Below, in pieces: positions 57,401 through 64,000 of a stretch of 64,000 nucleotides of DNA. Each line of letters begins with the position of its first letter. Positions within the stretch are counted from its first letter, which is position 1. Source of the stretch: Polyangium mundeleinium (GTDB lineage Bacteria; Myxococcota_A; Polyangia; Polyangiales; Polyangiaceae). The stretch lies in assembly GCF_028369105.1 (NCBI RefSeq), contig NZ_JAQNDO010000001.1:3031711-3095710 (forward strand), read 5' to 3'. The position numbers and the translations under genes are program-made. A model generated the notes under the pieces. The model saw nothing but the letters and a program-made list of their open reading frames with translations, made no database searches and was not told the origin of the DNA.

Positions 57401-58872
57401 AGAAGGTCCGCGTGAAGGGCGTCGCCGGCGCGGACGACGAAGCGCTCCACCGATGCGTCGAGGTCGTTGTGCGGGCGATGATCTTCCCCGCGAGCGGGCT
57501 CAACGTGTCGATTGAGGTGACGCGCACGCTCGGCTTGCCGCCTCCGCGCGCGACGCTGCGGGGCCGCAAGTGCTCGCCAACCTCGTTCCTGCCGATGCCG
57601 CTTCGTCGTGGCGTGTGGCGCGAGCGGCTCGAACGCAGCCAGGCTGACGTGGTGTACGTCGAGGCGAAGCAGTCGTGCGAGCTGCCCACGTGGACCGATC
57701 GCCGCGCGCTCCTCGAGCTCATCCTCGTGAACGAGCCAAACGGACTCGCGCGTGTCGGCGTCGCGGGGCGGCTTGAGCTGCTCGGCGAGAGCGACGCGGC
57801 TGCGCTGCTCCGGCGCGAGGCGATCCGCCGCGCGCAGAGCCCCGAGGAGCTCTACGCGATCAAGCGCGAGCTCGTCGGCAGCGAGCGGTACCCCGTGGGC
57901 ACGTTCCGCAAGCAGTACCGCGCGGCGGATGGGGACAAGGGGCGGCTCGCGGTCGTGCGTCGCTTCCTCGGCATCGCGCCGCACGACGCGCGGCTCCGGC
58001 GCCGGCTCTTCGCGCTGCTCGAAGCGCTCGACATGAAGGCCGAGCTCTCCGAGGAGATCCGCCGCGCCCGTCGTGATCCGTTCGCCGACGCGGGCTTGCT
58101 TGCAGACGCGGCGTCGGCGCTCCTGCGCATCGGCGACGAGGCGGAGGCGCGCCGAACGTTCGGCGAGCTCTCCGAGCGCGCGCCGCGGGACCCCTGGGCG
58201 CGCGCCTTCCTCGGGGATCGTCTTCGCAACGAAGGCTTCTTCGACGACGCTTCGCTCGCGTACGCGGTGCTCGAAGAGCTCGTCCCCGAGGAGCCTGCGG
58301 CCGTGATCCGTCTCGCGCTCGCGCATGCGGGCGCGGGCCGGCTCGACATCGCGCACCGCATGCTCGCGCGGGTCGCGCAGACGGGTGGTCGCGCGGGGGA
58401 CGAGACGCTCGGCCGGCTCGCGGGCTACCTCGCGCACGTCCTGCTCGCCGAGGGGCGCGGACGGCAAGGGCTCTCGGAGTCGGACACGGATCGCCTCGCG
58501 CGCGCCTCGCTGGAGCTCCCGTATCCGAACGCCGCGGTCGTCGCGCTCGTCCGCGCGCCTGCGGGCGCGCTCGCCCTCGACGTAAAGCTCCTGCGCGACA
58601 AGACCGAGGACCCCCTCGGCCCCGACGTCGCCGCGGCGGGCGTGGGCCTCTACGCGCTCCGCTTCGGCCTCGCGGAGAAGTCGCCGATCTCCCTCCGCCT
58701 CGCGCGCCCCGAGGAGCTCGCGCCCGCGCGCGCGACGAAGGTCCGCGTCGACGCGCTCGTGCCCGACGGCGAGGGCAAACCGCCGAAGCTCGTCTCGATC
58801 GACGTCGAGCTCCCGCCGACCGGCAAACCCGTGACGCTCCGCTGGATGGGCAGCGCGTTCACGCCGGGTTGA
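54418..58872 (+). CDS. Giant membrane FecR-VIT-VWA-TPR protein, paralogue of the upstream gene
   Basis: Protein of 1484 residues. A disordered N-terminus with a poly-Asp run leads to one transmembrane helix (about 147-166). Then come a FecR-like domain (about 180-328), a VIT domain (about 364-480), a VWA domain with an intact DxSxS site (LVLDVSSSVE, near residue 600), a TonB/AgmX-like C-terminal-type beta domain (about 977-1040, KLDVNFSIDGEGRAEKVRV) and TPR-like helices. It is anchored in the inner membrane, whereas its partner is a lipoprotein, so the two could meet across the periplasm. The GTG start overlaps the upstream stop (GTGA), and a strong terminator follows. Confidence 0.87.
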   Translation: MSDERREEQDVTSTPTGEATATAGEGAVRPEEPTAGPEESASASKSGDETASAGGSGSGDDRGRGGGDGSGGGSDNDDDDDDDDDDAPAAAAPEPPRANERRIVVVTRGEKLDTAEWLPVSDPRAQEQIRRTPPPPLPPQGGSIPPALFAIVSSIVVILVTVVLLRGQGERKPSQPLVPTVADLQAVHASVTAAGAPVHKTRRLSEGDVVKTDTDGRARLRLDDGTGLVLDRSTSLRITQKGVALEHGRIFVQGALGARTEIELGEATGIVSGANTGIERSRERPASAKLYAATEEITVRAGGAEKTVRAGETATVDGSKVEIAPERGYDDWTGGMAAPWGAKGAPRRAVGELWGRPDKPGDAGSPLTIRAHDVEATVARELAETEVRTTFFNAGSTSVTGDYRLAIPPGAIVARFASVRGGNTNEGHIALATRDARGNSGSGGEVLEWAGEGWVRATIPSISPGATVQVIVRYVEWLSPRPKGDGNWVVQYRYPMVSDAAPPLIGEFSAKIDATQSSPKSIGAGLGARVTGSTVEVRRPDYRPTADLVVDVAIEPSSSPARLFVAPPFEGDEDDPASTILVRTEVPEARAEDGVTLALVLDVSSSVEPALLDAERALVDAVLSGLGARDKVVVLAADQTVHPLGPAAIGPVDDARRKAIREALGQISTGGATDLGRALEAGADALPADAPAGMVIYVGDGWPTVGDPTVDRIQARLARRQGGAPRLGAVGVGPLVNRFALASLVRGSGPLLEIADTTDAARVATELISEALQPAVAGVEVVFGTEVDRIYPRSARAITAGETVFAVGRVRGDPPRSITLRYRDARGVHEEKRPVVVERALREQDVARRWAAARVEEIALKGKGREAATDVALRAGLLTPWTGFVIGGPRVYAPSLLQTRILDLSAGPESGFSAAFATPRAAAGTLMNVPQETESAEDKDDEAAYKAAVAEAAARLLDEAGPSVRACRDSRAALRPELSGKLDVNFSIDGEGRAEKVRVKGVAGADDEALHRCVEVVVRAMIFPASGLNVSIEVTRTLGLPPPRATLRGRKCSPTSFLPMPLRRGVWRERLERSQADVVYVEAKQSCELPTWTDRRALLELILVNEPNGLARVGVAGRLELLGESDAAALLRREAIRRAQSPEELYAIKRELVGSERYPVGTFRKQYRAADGDKGRLAVVRRFLGIAPHDARLRRRLFALLEALDMKAELSEEIRRARRDPFADAGLLADAASALLRIGDEAEARRTFGELSERAPRDPWARAFLGDRLRNEGFFDDASLAYAVLEELVPEEPAAVIRLALAHAGAGRLDIAHRMLARVAQTGGRAGDETLGRLAGYLAHVLLAEGRGRQGLSESDTDRLARASLELPYPNAAVVALVRAPAGALALDVKLLRDKTEDPLGPDVAAAGVGLYALRFGLAEKSPISLRLARPEELAPARATKVRVDALVPDGEGKPPKLVSIDVELPPTGKPVTLRWMGSAFTPG

Positions 58873-58875
58873 CGC

Positions 58876-58915
58876 GAGCGGCGGCGTCCTCCGGGATGCC
58901 GCCGCTCGTTCTTTT
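58876..58915 (+). terminator. Rho-independent terminator after the VIT/VWA gene pair
   Basis: A perfect 10-bp stem (GAGCGGCGGC at 58876-58885, GCCGCCGCTC at 58898-58907) with a 12-base loop, followed by GTTCTTTT. It begins four bases after the stop of the second VIT/VWA gene. Confidence 0.85.
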
Positions 58916-58956
58916 GAGCTCCCAACAATCGCGCCATCGAATGCGCGCCGCGCAGG

Positions 58957-59817
58957 TCAGCCCTTCGCGTGGGGCTTGATGCGCGCCTGGATCTCGGTCA
59001 GCGCCGCGCGGGCCCCGAGGGGCAGGCCCACGTGCCCTGCGGGGACCTCGGGCTCGCGGACGTTGATCCGCACGAGCAGGCCGCCGAGGCTCGTGGCGAT
59101 TCGCTCGCTGAAATGACGAACCGTGGGGATGGCCGTGCCAGCGCCGCATTCGATCACGACCACGCGGCCGCGCGCCTCGCCCCGGCTCGACACGAGCCAC
59201 GCCCCGAGCCTTTCATCCTGCGCGTCGGTGCGGCTCGCGTCCCAGCCTCCGTCGCCGAACATGAGCACGTTGGGCCGGGCCATCGCCCCGCAACGCGGGC
59301 AGGTCGGCAGCGGCTCCTTGGCGCGAAACGACGTTGGGTCCACCTCGACCGTGTACGGATCGGCGGGGAAGACTCCGACGCCGCAGGCGCGTGTGCATTG
59401 CATGAAATCGATGGCGCCGTGGCACTCGACGATGCGCTCGGGATCGAAGCCCGCGCGCTGGAACTGGCCGTCGACGTTCGAGGTGAAAACGAAGCAGCCG
59501 TCGTCCATCCTGCGGGCGAGCCGCGCGAGCACCCCGAAGCCGTCATGCGGCCGCGTCTTGCGGTAGAGCTCGAGGCGGTGACCATAAAAACCCCAGGCGA
59601 GGGAGGGATCCTTCGCGAACCAGCGCGGATTCGCGAGGGACGAGAAGCCGAGGCCGAGGTCCTTGTACGGCGGGTATGCCCGCCAGAATCCCTCGTCGCC
59701 GCGGAAATCCGGCAGACCCGAGTCGACGCCCATGCCCGCGCCTGCCGTGATGACGAGCGCGCGCGCAGTTTCGAGGGCACGAGCGGCTTGCTCGAAGAGG
59801 GAATCATGCGGGGTCAT
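58957..59817 (-). CDS. Sir2-family NAD-dependent protein deacylase
   Basis: Sirtuin of 286 residues that removes acyl groups from lysine using NAD. Motifs: GAGMGVDSGLPDFRG (26-40) for NAD binding, TSNVDGQF, catalytic His133 in ECHGAID, and a zinc site made of Cys141/Cys145 and Cys173/Cys176. The first zinc pair is C-x3-C rather than C-x2-C. No membrane or signal segment. ATG 59817 has a GAGGAGCT ribosome site; the longer frame adds 34 unrelated residues. It is transcribed alone, convergent with the VIT/VWA terminator. Confidence 0.94.
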   Translation of the reverse strand: MTPHDSLFEQAARALETARALVITAGAGMGVDSGLPDFRGDEGFWRAYPPYKDLGLGFSSLANPRWFAKDPSLAWGFYGHRLELYRKTRPHDGFGVLARLARRMDDGCFVFTSNVDGQFQRAGFDPERIVECHGAIDFMQCTRACGVGVFPADPYTVEVDPTSFRAKEPLPTCPRCGAMARPNVLMFGDGGWDASRTDAQDERLGAWLVSSRGEARGRVVVIECGAGTAIPTVRHFSERIATSLGGLLVRINVREPEVPAGHVGLPLGARAALTEIQARIKPHAKG

Positions 59818-59972
59818 GGGAGCTCCTCGTTCGCCCCCCGTTCGCGAAGGGGCGCTCGTCATCGAATCATCGGCTGGCGCGGAGGCGGCGAAAAAACGCC
59901 TGCCCCTTCCTCGACGCACAGCAGGGGCGAAGACGAAGGGGCAGGGGAGCGCGGCGGGGGTTCCCGGCGCTG

Positions 59973-60626
59973 TCAGGGCGTGACCGGCGTGCAGGTGCCC
60001 GTGGTCGGGTCGTTATCGTTCGCCGTGCACTTGAACTGGGGCATTGCCGGGCAAGGAATCGGGGGGCAAGCCGCCTCGCAGCCGGCGTTCTCGTATTTCG
60101 CGAGCGCCTCCTTGTAAGCAACGACCTCGGGCAGATCCAGGGCGACCACGCTGATCTCGCAGCAGGGGCCCTTGGTGATCTCCTGGCACTGCGGGATTTC
60201 GGGCTGCAGCGGGTAACACTTCGTCGCTTCGACGATCTTGAGGTCGACGTCGGCCTTGAGCGGCTCGCAAACGGCCGCATTTCCGCCGCTTCCGCCCGAG
60301 CCGCCCGCGCCTGCGCCGCCGGAGCCATTGCCACCCGCGCCGCCGGAGCCATTGCCACCCGCGCCACCGGAGCCATTTCCGGCGCCCGCGCCGCCCGCGC
60401 CATTGCCGCCTTGCCCGCTGCCGCCTTGTGCGGAGCCGTTGCCCGCGCCGCCGGCGCCGTCACCGCCGTCACCGCCGTTGCCTCCGCCGCCGCCCGTCCC
60501 AGGGGGACAGACCTGGCCGGCCGGGCAGCCAGTCGCGCCGCCGGTGGGTTCGACCTGCTGATCCCCCGGGCATCCAGCCAAAAACAACGCTGCACCCGCC
60601 ACCTGCGCCAGCAAGACGAAACGCAT
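59973..60626 (-). CDS. Gly-rich repeat lipoprotein
   Basis: Lipoprotein of 217 residues (FLAGC, Cys19). A short Cys-containing piece is followed by about 80 residues of Gly with Asn, Ser and Ala in short repeats (GGAGGNGSGGAGGNGS), then a folded C-terminal domain of about 85 residues with ten Cys. I do not recognise it; similar Gly-rich linkers are typical of myxobacterial surface lipoproteins and probably hold the Cys-rich domain away from the membrane. ATG 60626 has a strong GAGGAGGGG ribosome site. Confidence 0.8.
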   Translation of the reverse strand: MRFVLLAQVAGAALFLAGCPGDQQVEPTGGATGCPAGQVCPPGTGGGGGNGGDGGDGAGGAGNGSAQGGSGQGGNGAGGAGAGNGSGGAGGNGSGGAGGNGSGGAGAGGSGGSGGNAAVCEPLKADVDLKIVEATKCYPLQPEIPQCQEITKGPCCEISVVALDLPEVVAYKEALAKYENAGCEAACPPIPCPAMPQFKCTANDNDPTTGTCTPVTP

Positions 60627-60778
60627 GACCCCTCCTCGAATAGAGAAAGCTTCTCCAAGATCCAACATTGGACGTAACATGGAAATTTTATAGCTTCGAG
60701 CTCAGCCTTCGTCCACCGAGCGCGCCGCATTTCGGCGCGCGTCTGCACGCGCGGTCGCAGATCCCTACGGGCCGCCCC

Positions 60779-61009
60779 TCAGAGCTCGTTTGGGCGCATG
60801 TTCAACGTCGCGCATGCTGCGGCGGTGTTCTCGGGGTCGACGTTCCAGTAGGGAGCGCCGAATTTGCCGTCGATGCACAACCTACGGAAACGGCTGTCCA
60901 GTGGCTCGATCTGGAACGTGGGGACCTCCATGTCGATGAAGCCGCGGCCTTGGAGCGTCGTTCCCGGAAGATTGGGCTCCGCTGCGTTGCAAGCGACGCC
61001 CAATCTCAC
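60779..61009 (-). CDS. Possible small gene or gene remnant
   Basis: From a GTG at 61009 the frame gives 76 residues (VRLGVACNAAEPNLPGTT to ATLNMRPNEL). They look protein-like (balanced composition, aromatic residues, KFGAPYWNVDPENTA) and unlike the Arg-rich shadow frames around, but there is no recognisable domain and no good ribosome site, and the frame runs on upstream into obvious shadow sequence. It could be the C-terminal remnant of a longer lost gene. The 150 bases to its left are less GC-rich than usual and hold nothing clear. Confidence 0.35.
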   Translation of the reverse strand: MRLGVACNAAEPNLPGTTLQGRGFIDMEVPTFQIEPLDSRFRRLCIDGKFGAPYWNVDPENTAAACATLNMRPNEL

Positions 61010-61089
61010 GTCGTCCGGGATTTTTTCCGCGCGGGCCTCCCTCGTTCGAGTCGAGTGCGTATCGCTTGCCCCTCGGGGAAAGGGATCGC

Positions 61090-61824
61090 TCAGTCGTACC
61101 GCTCGGTGTGCACGTGCTTGCGGTCGACGCCGAGCTCGTGACGACAGAGCTCGCGCACGGTCTTCACCATGCGCTCGAGGCCGCAGACGTAGACGTGCGG
61201 CGCGGCGGACGCGCTCGCTGCTTCGATTTCGCGCAGCAGGGCAGGGACGTGCGTCTGGACATACCCGCTCTTGCCCGCCCAGGACTCCCCCGGGCGCGAG
61301 AGCGTGATCGTGTACCGCACGTGCGGGTGCGCGCGGGTGAAGGCCTCCATCTCGGCGCGGTAGAGGATGTCCTCCTCGAAACGCGCGCCGAAGAGCAGCC
61401 AGAGCGGCGCCTTCGAACCCGACGCGAGCGCGGCCTGCATCATCGCGCGGAGCGGTGTCACGCCCGTCCCAGTGCCGACGAAGAGCGAGGGGCTCGGGTC
61501 GTCCGGCGCGCGCGTGAACAGGCCGTGCGGGCCGATCGCCGAGAGGACGGAGCCCTCGCCGAGATCGTGCAAATACGTCGAGCCCGGGCCGCAGGGGACA
61601 CGCGTGACGGCGATCTCGAAGCGGCTCGAGCCGTCGGGCGCCGACGCGATCGAATACGCGCGGCGACACGCTCCCTCGGGGAGCGGCAACGCGAGGTTGA
61701 TCCATTGTCCCGGGTCGTGATCGAGAGGCCGATCGTCGACCCGTTCGAACACGAGCTGCCGCACCATCGGCGCGATCATCGTCGCCGACGCGAGCCGCAC
61801 CTCGAACGTCTCGGGTTTTTTCAT
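61090..61824 (-). CDS. Ferredoxin-NAD(P) reductase-like flavoprotein
   Basis: FAD/NAD(P)-binding oxidoreductase of 244 residues. FAD domain with RAYSIAS (55-61), NAD(P) domain with VGTGTGVTPLRA (116-127) and YVCGLERMVKTV near the end. It carries no iron-sulfur or ferredoxin domain, so it would pass electrons between NAD(P)H and a separate acceptor. It could serve the P450 in this window but is far from it. It lies 36 bases from the end of the TPR gene on the same strand, so both may be transcribed with the subtilase gene. Confidence 0.92.
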   Translation of the reverse strand: MKKPETFEVRLASATMIAPMVRQLVFERVDDRPLDHDPGQWINLALPLPEGACRRAYSIASAPDGSSRFEIAVTRVPCGPGSTYLHDLGEGSVLSAIGPHGLFTRAPDDPSPSLFVGTGTGVTPLRAMMQAALASGSKAPLWLLFGARFEEDILYRAEMEAFTRAHPHVRYTITLSRPGESWAGKSGYVQTHVPALLREIEAASASAAPHVYVCGLERMVKTVRELCRHELGVDRKHVHTERYD

Positions 61825-61860
61825 CCGGCGACGCGGAACATAGGGGGAGGTGACGTTACG

Positions 61861-63603
61861 TCAAGCGGGCCCATCCGTGGGATCCCTGCGCACCGTGAAG
61901 CCCGCCGTCACCGCGCGCCCCTCGGCTTCGGAATCCCACGCGATGCTCGCGCCGACCTCGAGCGTCCCCGGCGTCAAGGAGAGCGCCGCGGCCACGATCG
62001 GTCCGAGATCCAGTGCCTCGACGAGAGGCCCGACCTCGCCCGCGAGCGGCGCCGAGAGCACACGCGCCTCCGCGACGCGGGAGAGCCTCGCCCGCGCATC
62101 ACCGCCGAGCGCGACCTTCAGCGAGGCGAGATCATGGCCTACCTCGACGATCGGCGTGCTCGCGAGCCAGGCCCACACGACGATCCCGGGCATGTCTGCG
62201 ATCGCGGCCGCCGCGCTGCGCTCGGAGGGCAACGAGGGCCGCCCCGTGCCCGCGCTCGGGCTCGCCACGGCCGCCACGAGGAGGCCCGGGGGCGCGAGGC
62301 AAAACGAGGAGAGGCGGGCGAGGTTGCGTTGCGCGGTGGTCTTCGCCTCGGCCAGGCGTGCGAGCTCGTCGGGCGCGGCGTGGAGGAGCTCCACCTCCTG
62401 GGCCACGGAGAGGTGCGGCAACCCCTGCGACGCGGCCGCGATGGCCTTTTCGGAGGCGCGCGCGCCTCCCGTGGAGAACGTCCGATCGTCCCGCAAGACC
62501 TCGGCGACGCGGCCAGCGAGGCCGAGCGCGGCGAGCTGCGAAGCAGGGCCGAAGAAGCTCGCGTGCGCCCGCGGCTCGGGTGCGGAGGCGCTCGCGCGGG
62601 CCTCGATCCTCACGCGATCCCAGCTCGTGAGCGCGGCGCCGAGCGGGTTCCCCACCTCGCCGAAGAGCGTCGCTGCGGCTTCGAGATCTTCGCGCGCGTT
62701 CGTATCGCCGAGGTCCATCCGGGCCCGGCCGATCGCGCGCGTGGCGTAGGCGATCCACAGGCGGAGCGGCGGGCGCGCGGCTGCGGCGATCTCGCGGGCG
62801 CGGGTCGCGAGGGCGAGGGCGTCGTCGGGGCGGCCGCGCGCGCTCGCCACGTCGGCGAGGAAGTTCAGGGCGCGGGCCCGGCCGAAGACGTCGCCGACCC
62901 GCGAGCAGAGCCACTCCTGCCGCTGCAGGAAATGCCGCGCGCGTTCGAGGTTGCCGAGCGCGAGCGCGGCCGAGCCGAGCTGCCCGAAGGAGATCGCCTC
63001 GCCGATCACGTCGTCGTGCTGGTGGTGCAGCTCGGCCGCGTGCTCGAGCAGCTCTCGCGCCGCGCCGTGCGCGCCCATGACCACGTAGAGCGTCCCGAGC
63101 GAGTTCAGGATCTTCGCGCGTTCGTCGAGGAACGGCTGCGATCGTTCGAGCGCCCAGAGCAGGCTGCGTTGCGTCGCCGCCGCGTCGCCGAGCAGCCGCT
63201 CCGCCGTGCCGCGGTAGTGCGTCGCGACGACCTCGACGAGCGCGTCGCCGTCCGCTTCTCGCGTGAGGGCTTCGAGCATCGCGATCGACTCGCGGTACAC
63301 CGCGCGCGGGCCGCGCCGAACCGCTGCCAGGATCGCCTCGCACCGCGCGATCTTGCTGGCGCGCGTCTCGCCGAGATCCGCGAACGCCGCGGCCGCCGCG
63401 GACAGGCTCTCCCGCGCCACGTCGAGCGAGCCTTCCCGCTGGCCGAGTGCGCCCTTCGCGAAGAGGCGCGCGGCGGCGCGCAAGGGATCGAGGCCTTGGG
63501 TTTCGAGGCGCGCCATCTCGGCGTGCGCCTCCTCCGCGGGCGCGCTCTTCAGGAGCCGCGCGATCGAAGAGACCTCGTGCAGGGGGTCCAAGGGACGGAT
63601 CAT
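61861..63603 (-). CDS. TPR-repeat protein coupled to a subtilase
   Basis: Cytosolic protein of 580 residues. The N-terminal two thirds (about 20-340) consist of TPR helices (for example SFGQLGSAALALGNLERARH); the C-terminal part (about 400-580) is a separate mixed domain I do not recognise (LLVAAVASPSAGTGRPS, EVGASIAWDSEAEGRAV). ATG 63603 overlaps the subtilase stop by four bases (ATGA), so the TPR protein is probably produced together with the protease and may bind or control it. The longer open frame to 63801 lies inside the subtilase gene and is rejected. Confidence 0.82.
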   Translation of the reverse strand: MIRPLDPLHEVSSIARLLKSAPAEEAHAEMARLETQGLDPLRAAARLFAKGALGQREGSLDVARESLSAAAAAFADLGETRASKIARCEAILAAVRRGPRAVYRESIAMLEALTREADGDALVEVVATHYRGTAERLLGDAAATQRSLLWALERSQPFLDERAKILNSLGTLYVVMGAHGAARELLEHAAELHHQHDDVIGEAISFGQLGSAALALGNLERARHFLQRQEWLCSRVGDVFGRARALNFLADVASARGRPDDALALATRAREIAAAARPPLRLWIAYATRAIGRARMDLGDTNAREDLEAAATLFGEVGNPLGAALTSWDRVRIEARASASAPEPRAHASFFGPASQLAALGLAGRVAEVLRDDRTFSTGGARASEKAIAAASQGLPHLSVAQEVELLHAAPDELARLAEAKTTAQRNLARLSSFCLAPPGLLVAAVASPSAGTGRPSLPSERSAAAAIADMPGIVVWAWLASTPIVEVGHDLASLKVALGGDARARLSRVAEARVLSAPLAGEVGPLVEALDLGPIVAAALSLTPGTLEVGASIAWDSEAEGRAVTAGFTVRRDPTDGPA

Positions 63604-64000
63604 GATGAGAGCGTGCCTCCGTGATCGATCTGCGCGGGGGGCAACGAGACACGCGGAAGGCCTGCTTCGCGTTCGAGCCGCCGGGCCGCGAGCGCGTGCA
63701 GCGCGGCCTTGATGTCCTGGATCGAGAGATCGGAACGGTCGCGCCGGAGGCGCGCGACGTGCGCCGCCACGTGGGGCGCGGCGAACGAGGTGCCCGTCCA
63801 TCTCCGTTCGCCGCCGCCGAGCGCGGGCGCGAGCACGTCGTTGCCCGGCGCGAGGATCTCCCAGTCGACCGTGATCTCGGTCCGCAAGAACTCCGGATCG
63901 TCGGACGACGCGCGTCCCACGCCGATCAGGGATTTGAAGCGGCCCGGGTAGGTCCGGAACGCCGACGCGTTTGGCCCCGACGCCACGAGCACCACGCCGG
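63600..64000 (-). CDS. Subtilisin-like S8 serine peptidase, C-terminal part (right edge)
   Basis: The frame is open to the right edge, so the N-terminal part with the Asp and His of the triad is outside the window. The visible 133 residues contain the oxyanion-hole segment VLVASGPNAS, and the catalytic Ser block GTSFAAPHVAAHVARLR, followed by the last helix and a short tail. By family it is an endopeptidase. Whether it has a signal peptide cannot be seen. It is coupled by ATGA to the downstream TPR gene. Confidence 0.93.
   Translation of the reverse strand, partial: GVVLVASGPNASAFRTYPGRFKSLIGVGRASSDDPEFLRTEITVDWEILAPGNDVLAPALGGGERRWTGTSFAAPHVAAHVARLRRDRSDLSIQDIKAALHALAARRLEREAGLPRVSLPPAQIDHGGTLSS

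Overview
The window is very GC-rich (one line counted by hand at 58621 is 78% G+C) and is packed with lipoproteins, FHA, PP2C and Ser/Thr kinase signalling genes, VIT/von Willebrand proteins, TPR proteins and a TIGR04551-type outer-membrane protein. Together these suggest a myxobacterium (Myxococcota), most likely of the Polyangiaceae/Sorangiineae type. That placement is inferred from gene content; there is no rRNA, tRNA or CRISPR array that I can see.

Layout from left to right. 1-2.6 kb: the end of an unknown gene, a threonine aldolase and a coupled TPR lipoprotein. 2.6-12.2 kb: a very acidic small protein, a predicted outer-membrane barrel, then a signalling block (zinc-ribbon/FHA protein, PP2C phosphatase, two membrane-anchored trypsin-fold proteins of which the second has lost its catalytic serine, and two oligopeptide-type ABC permeases), closed by a clear terminator. 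12.3-18.4 kb: a tightly packed leftward set of six genes joining an electron-transfer module (porin, type-1 copper protein, five-haem cytochrome c) to a partner-switching module (SpoIIE phosphatase, RsbW-like ATPase, STAS-like protein). A CheA-like kinase and a response regulator are transcribed away from it (18.5-20.9 kb). 20.9-27.7 kb: a small secreted Cys protein, glycerophosphodiester phosphodiesterase, a lysyl-oxidase lipoprotein, an NTF2-like protein, thiC behind a TPP riboswitch, and an unknown protein.

27.8-30.1 kb is the most accessory-looking part: a lipoprotein ending in an HNH nuclease domain, followed by two ATGA-coupled paralogous small genes that look like immunity genes, lower G+C, and a C-rich non-coding stretch with degenerate repeats. 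I read it as a lipoprotein polymorphic toxin/immunity cassette resembling the SitA toxins that myxobacteria transfer by outer-membrane exchange. 30.1-35.9 kb: a TetR regulator divergent from a cytochrome P450, a flavin monooxygenase and an unknown protein fused to a cyclic-nucleotide-binding domain, with a strong inverted repeat between regulator and P450.

35.9-45 kb: a Cys-rich lipoprotein, two cytosolic Ser/Thr kinases (one fused to a STAS-like tail), an oligopeptidase B made as a lipoprotein, a PAS-STAS protein and alaS. 45-58.9 kb: two outer-membrane proteins (TIGR04551-type; OmpA with thrombospondin type-3 repeats) and a pair of coupled giant FecR-VIT-VWA-TPR proteins ending at a strong terminator. 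58.9-64 kb: a sirtuin, a Gly-rich lipoprotein, a possible gene remnant, a ferredoxin-reductase-like flavoprotein, a TPR protein and the C-terminal part of a subtilase that runs off the right edge.
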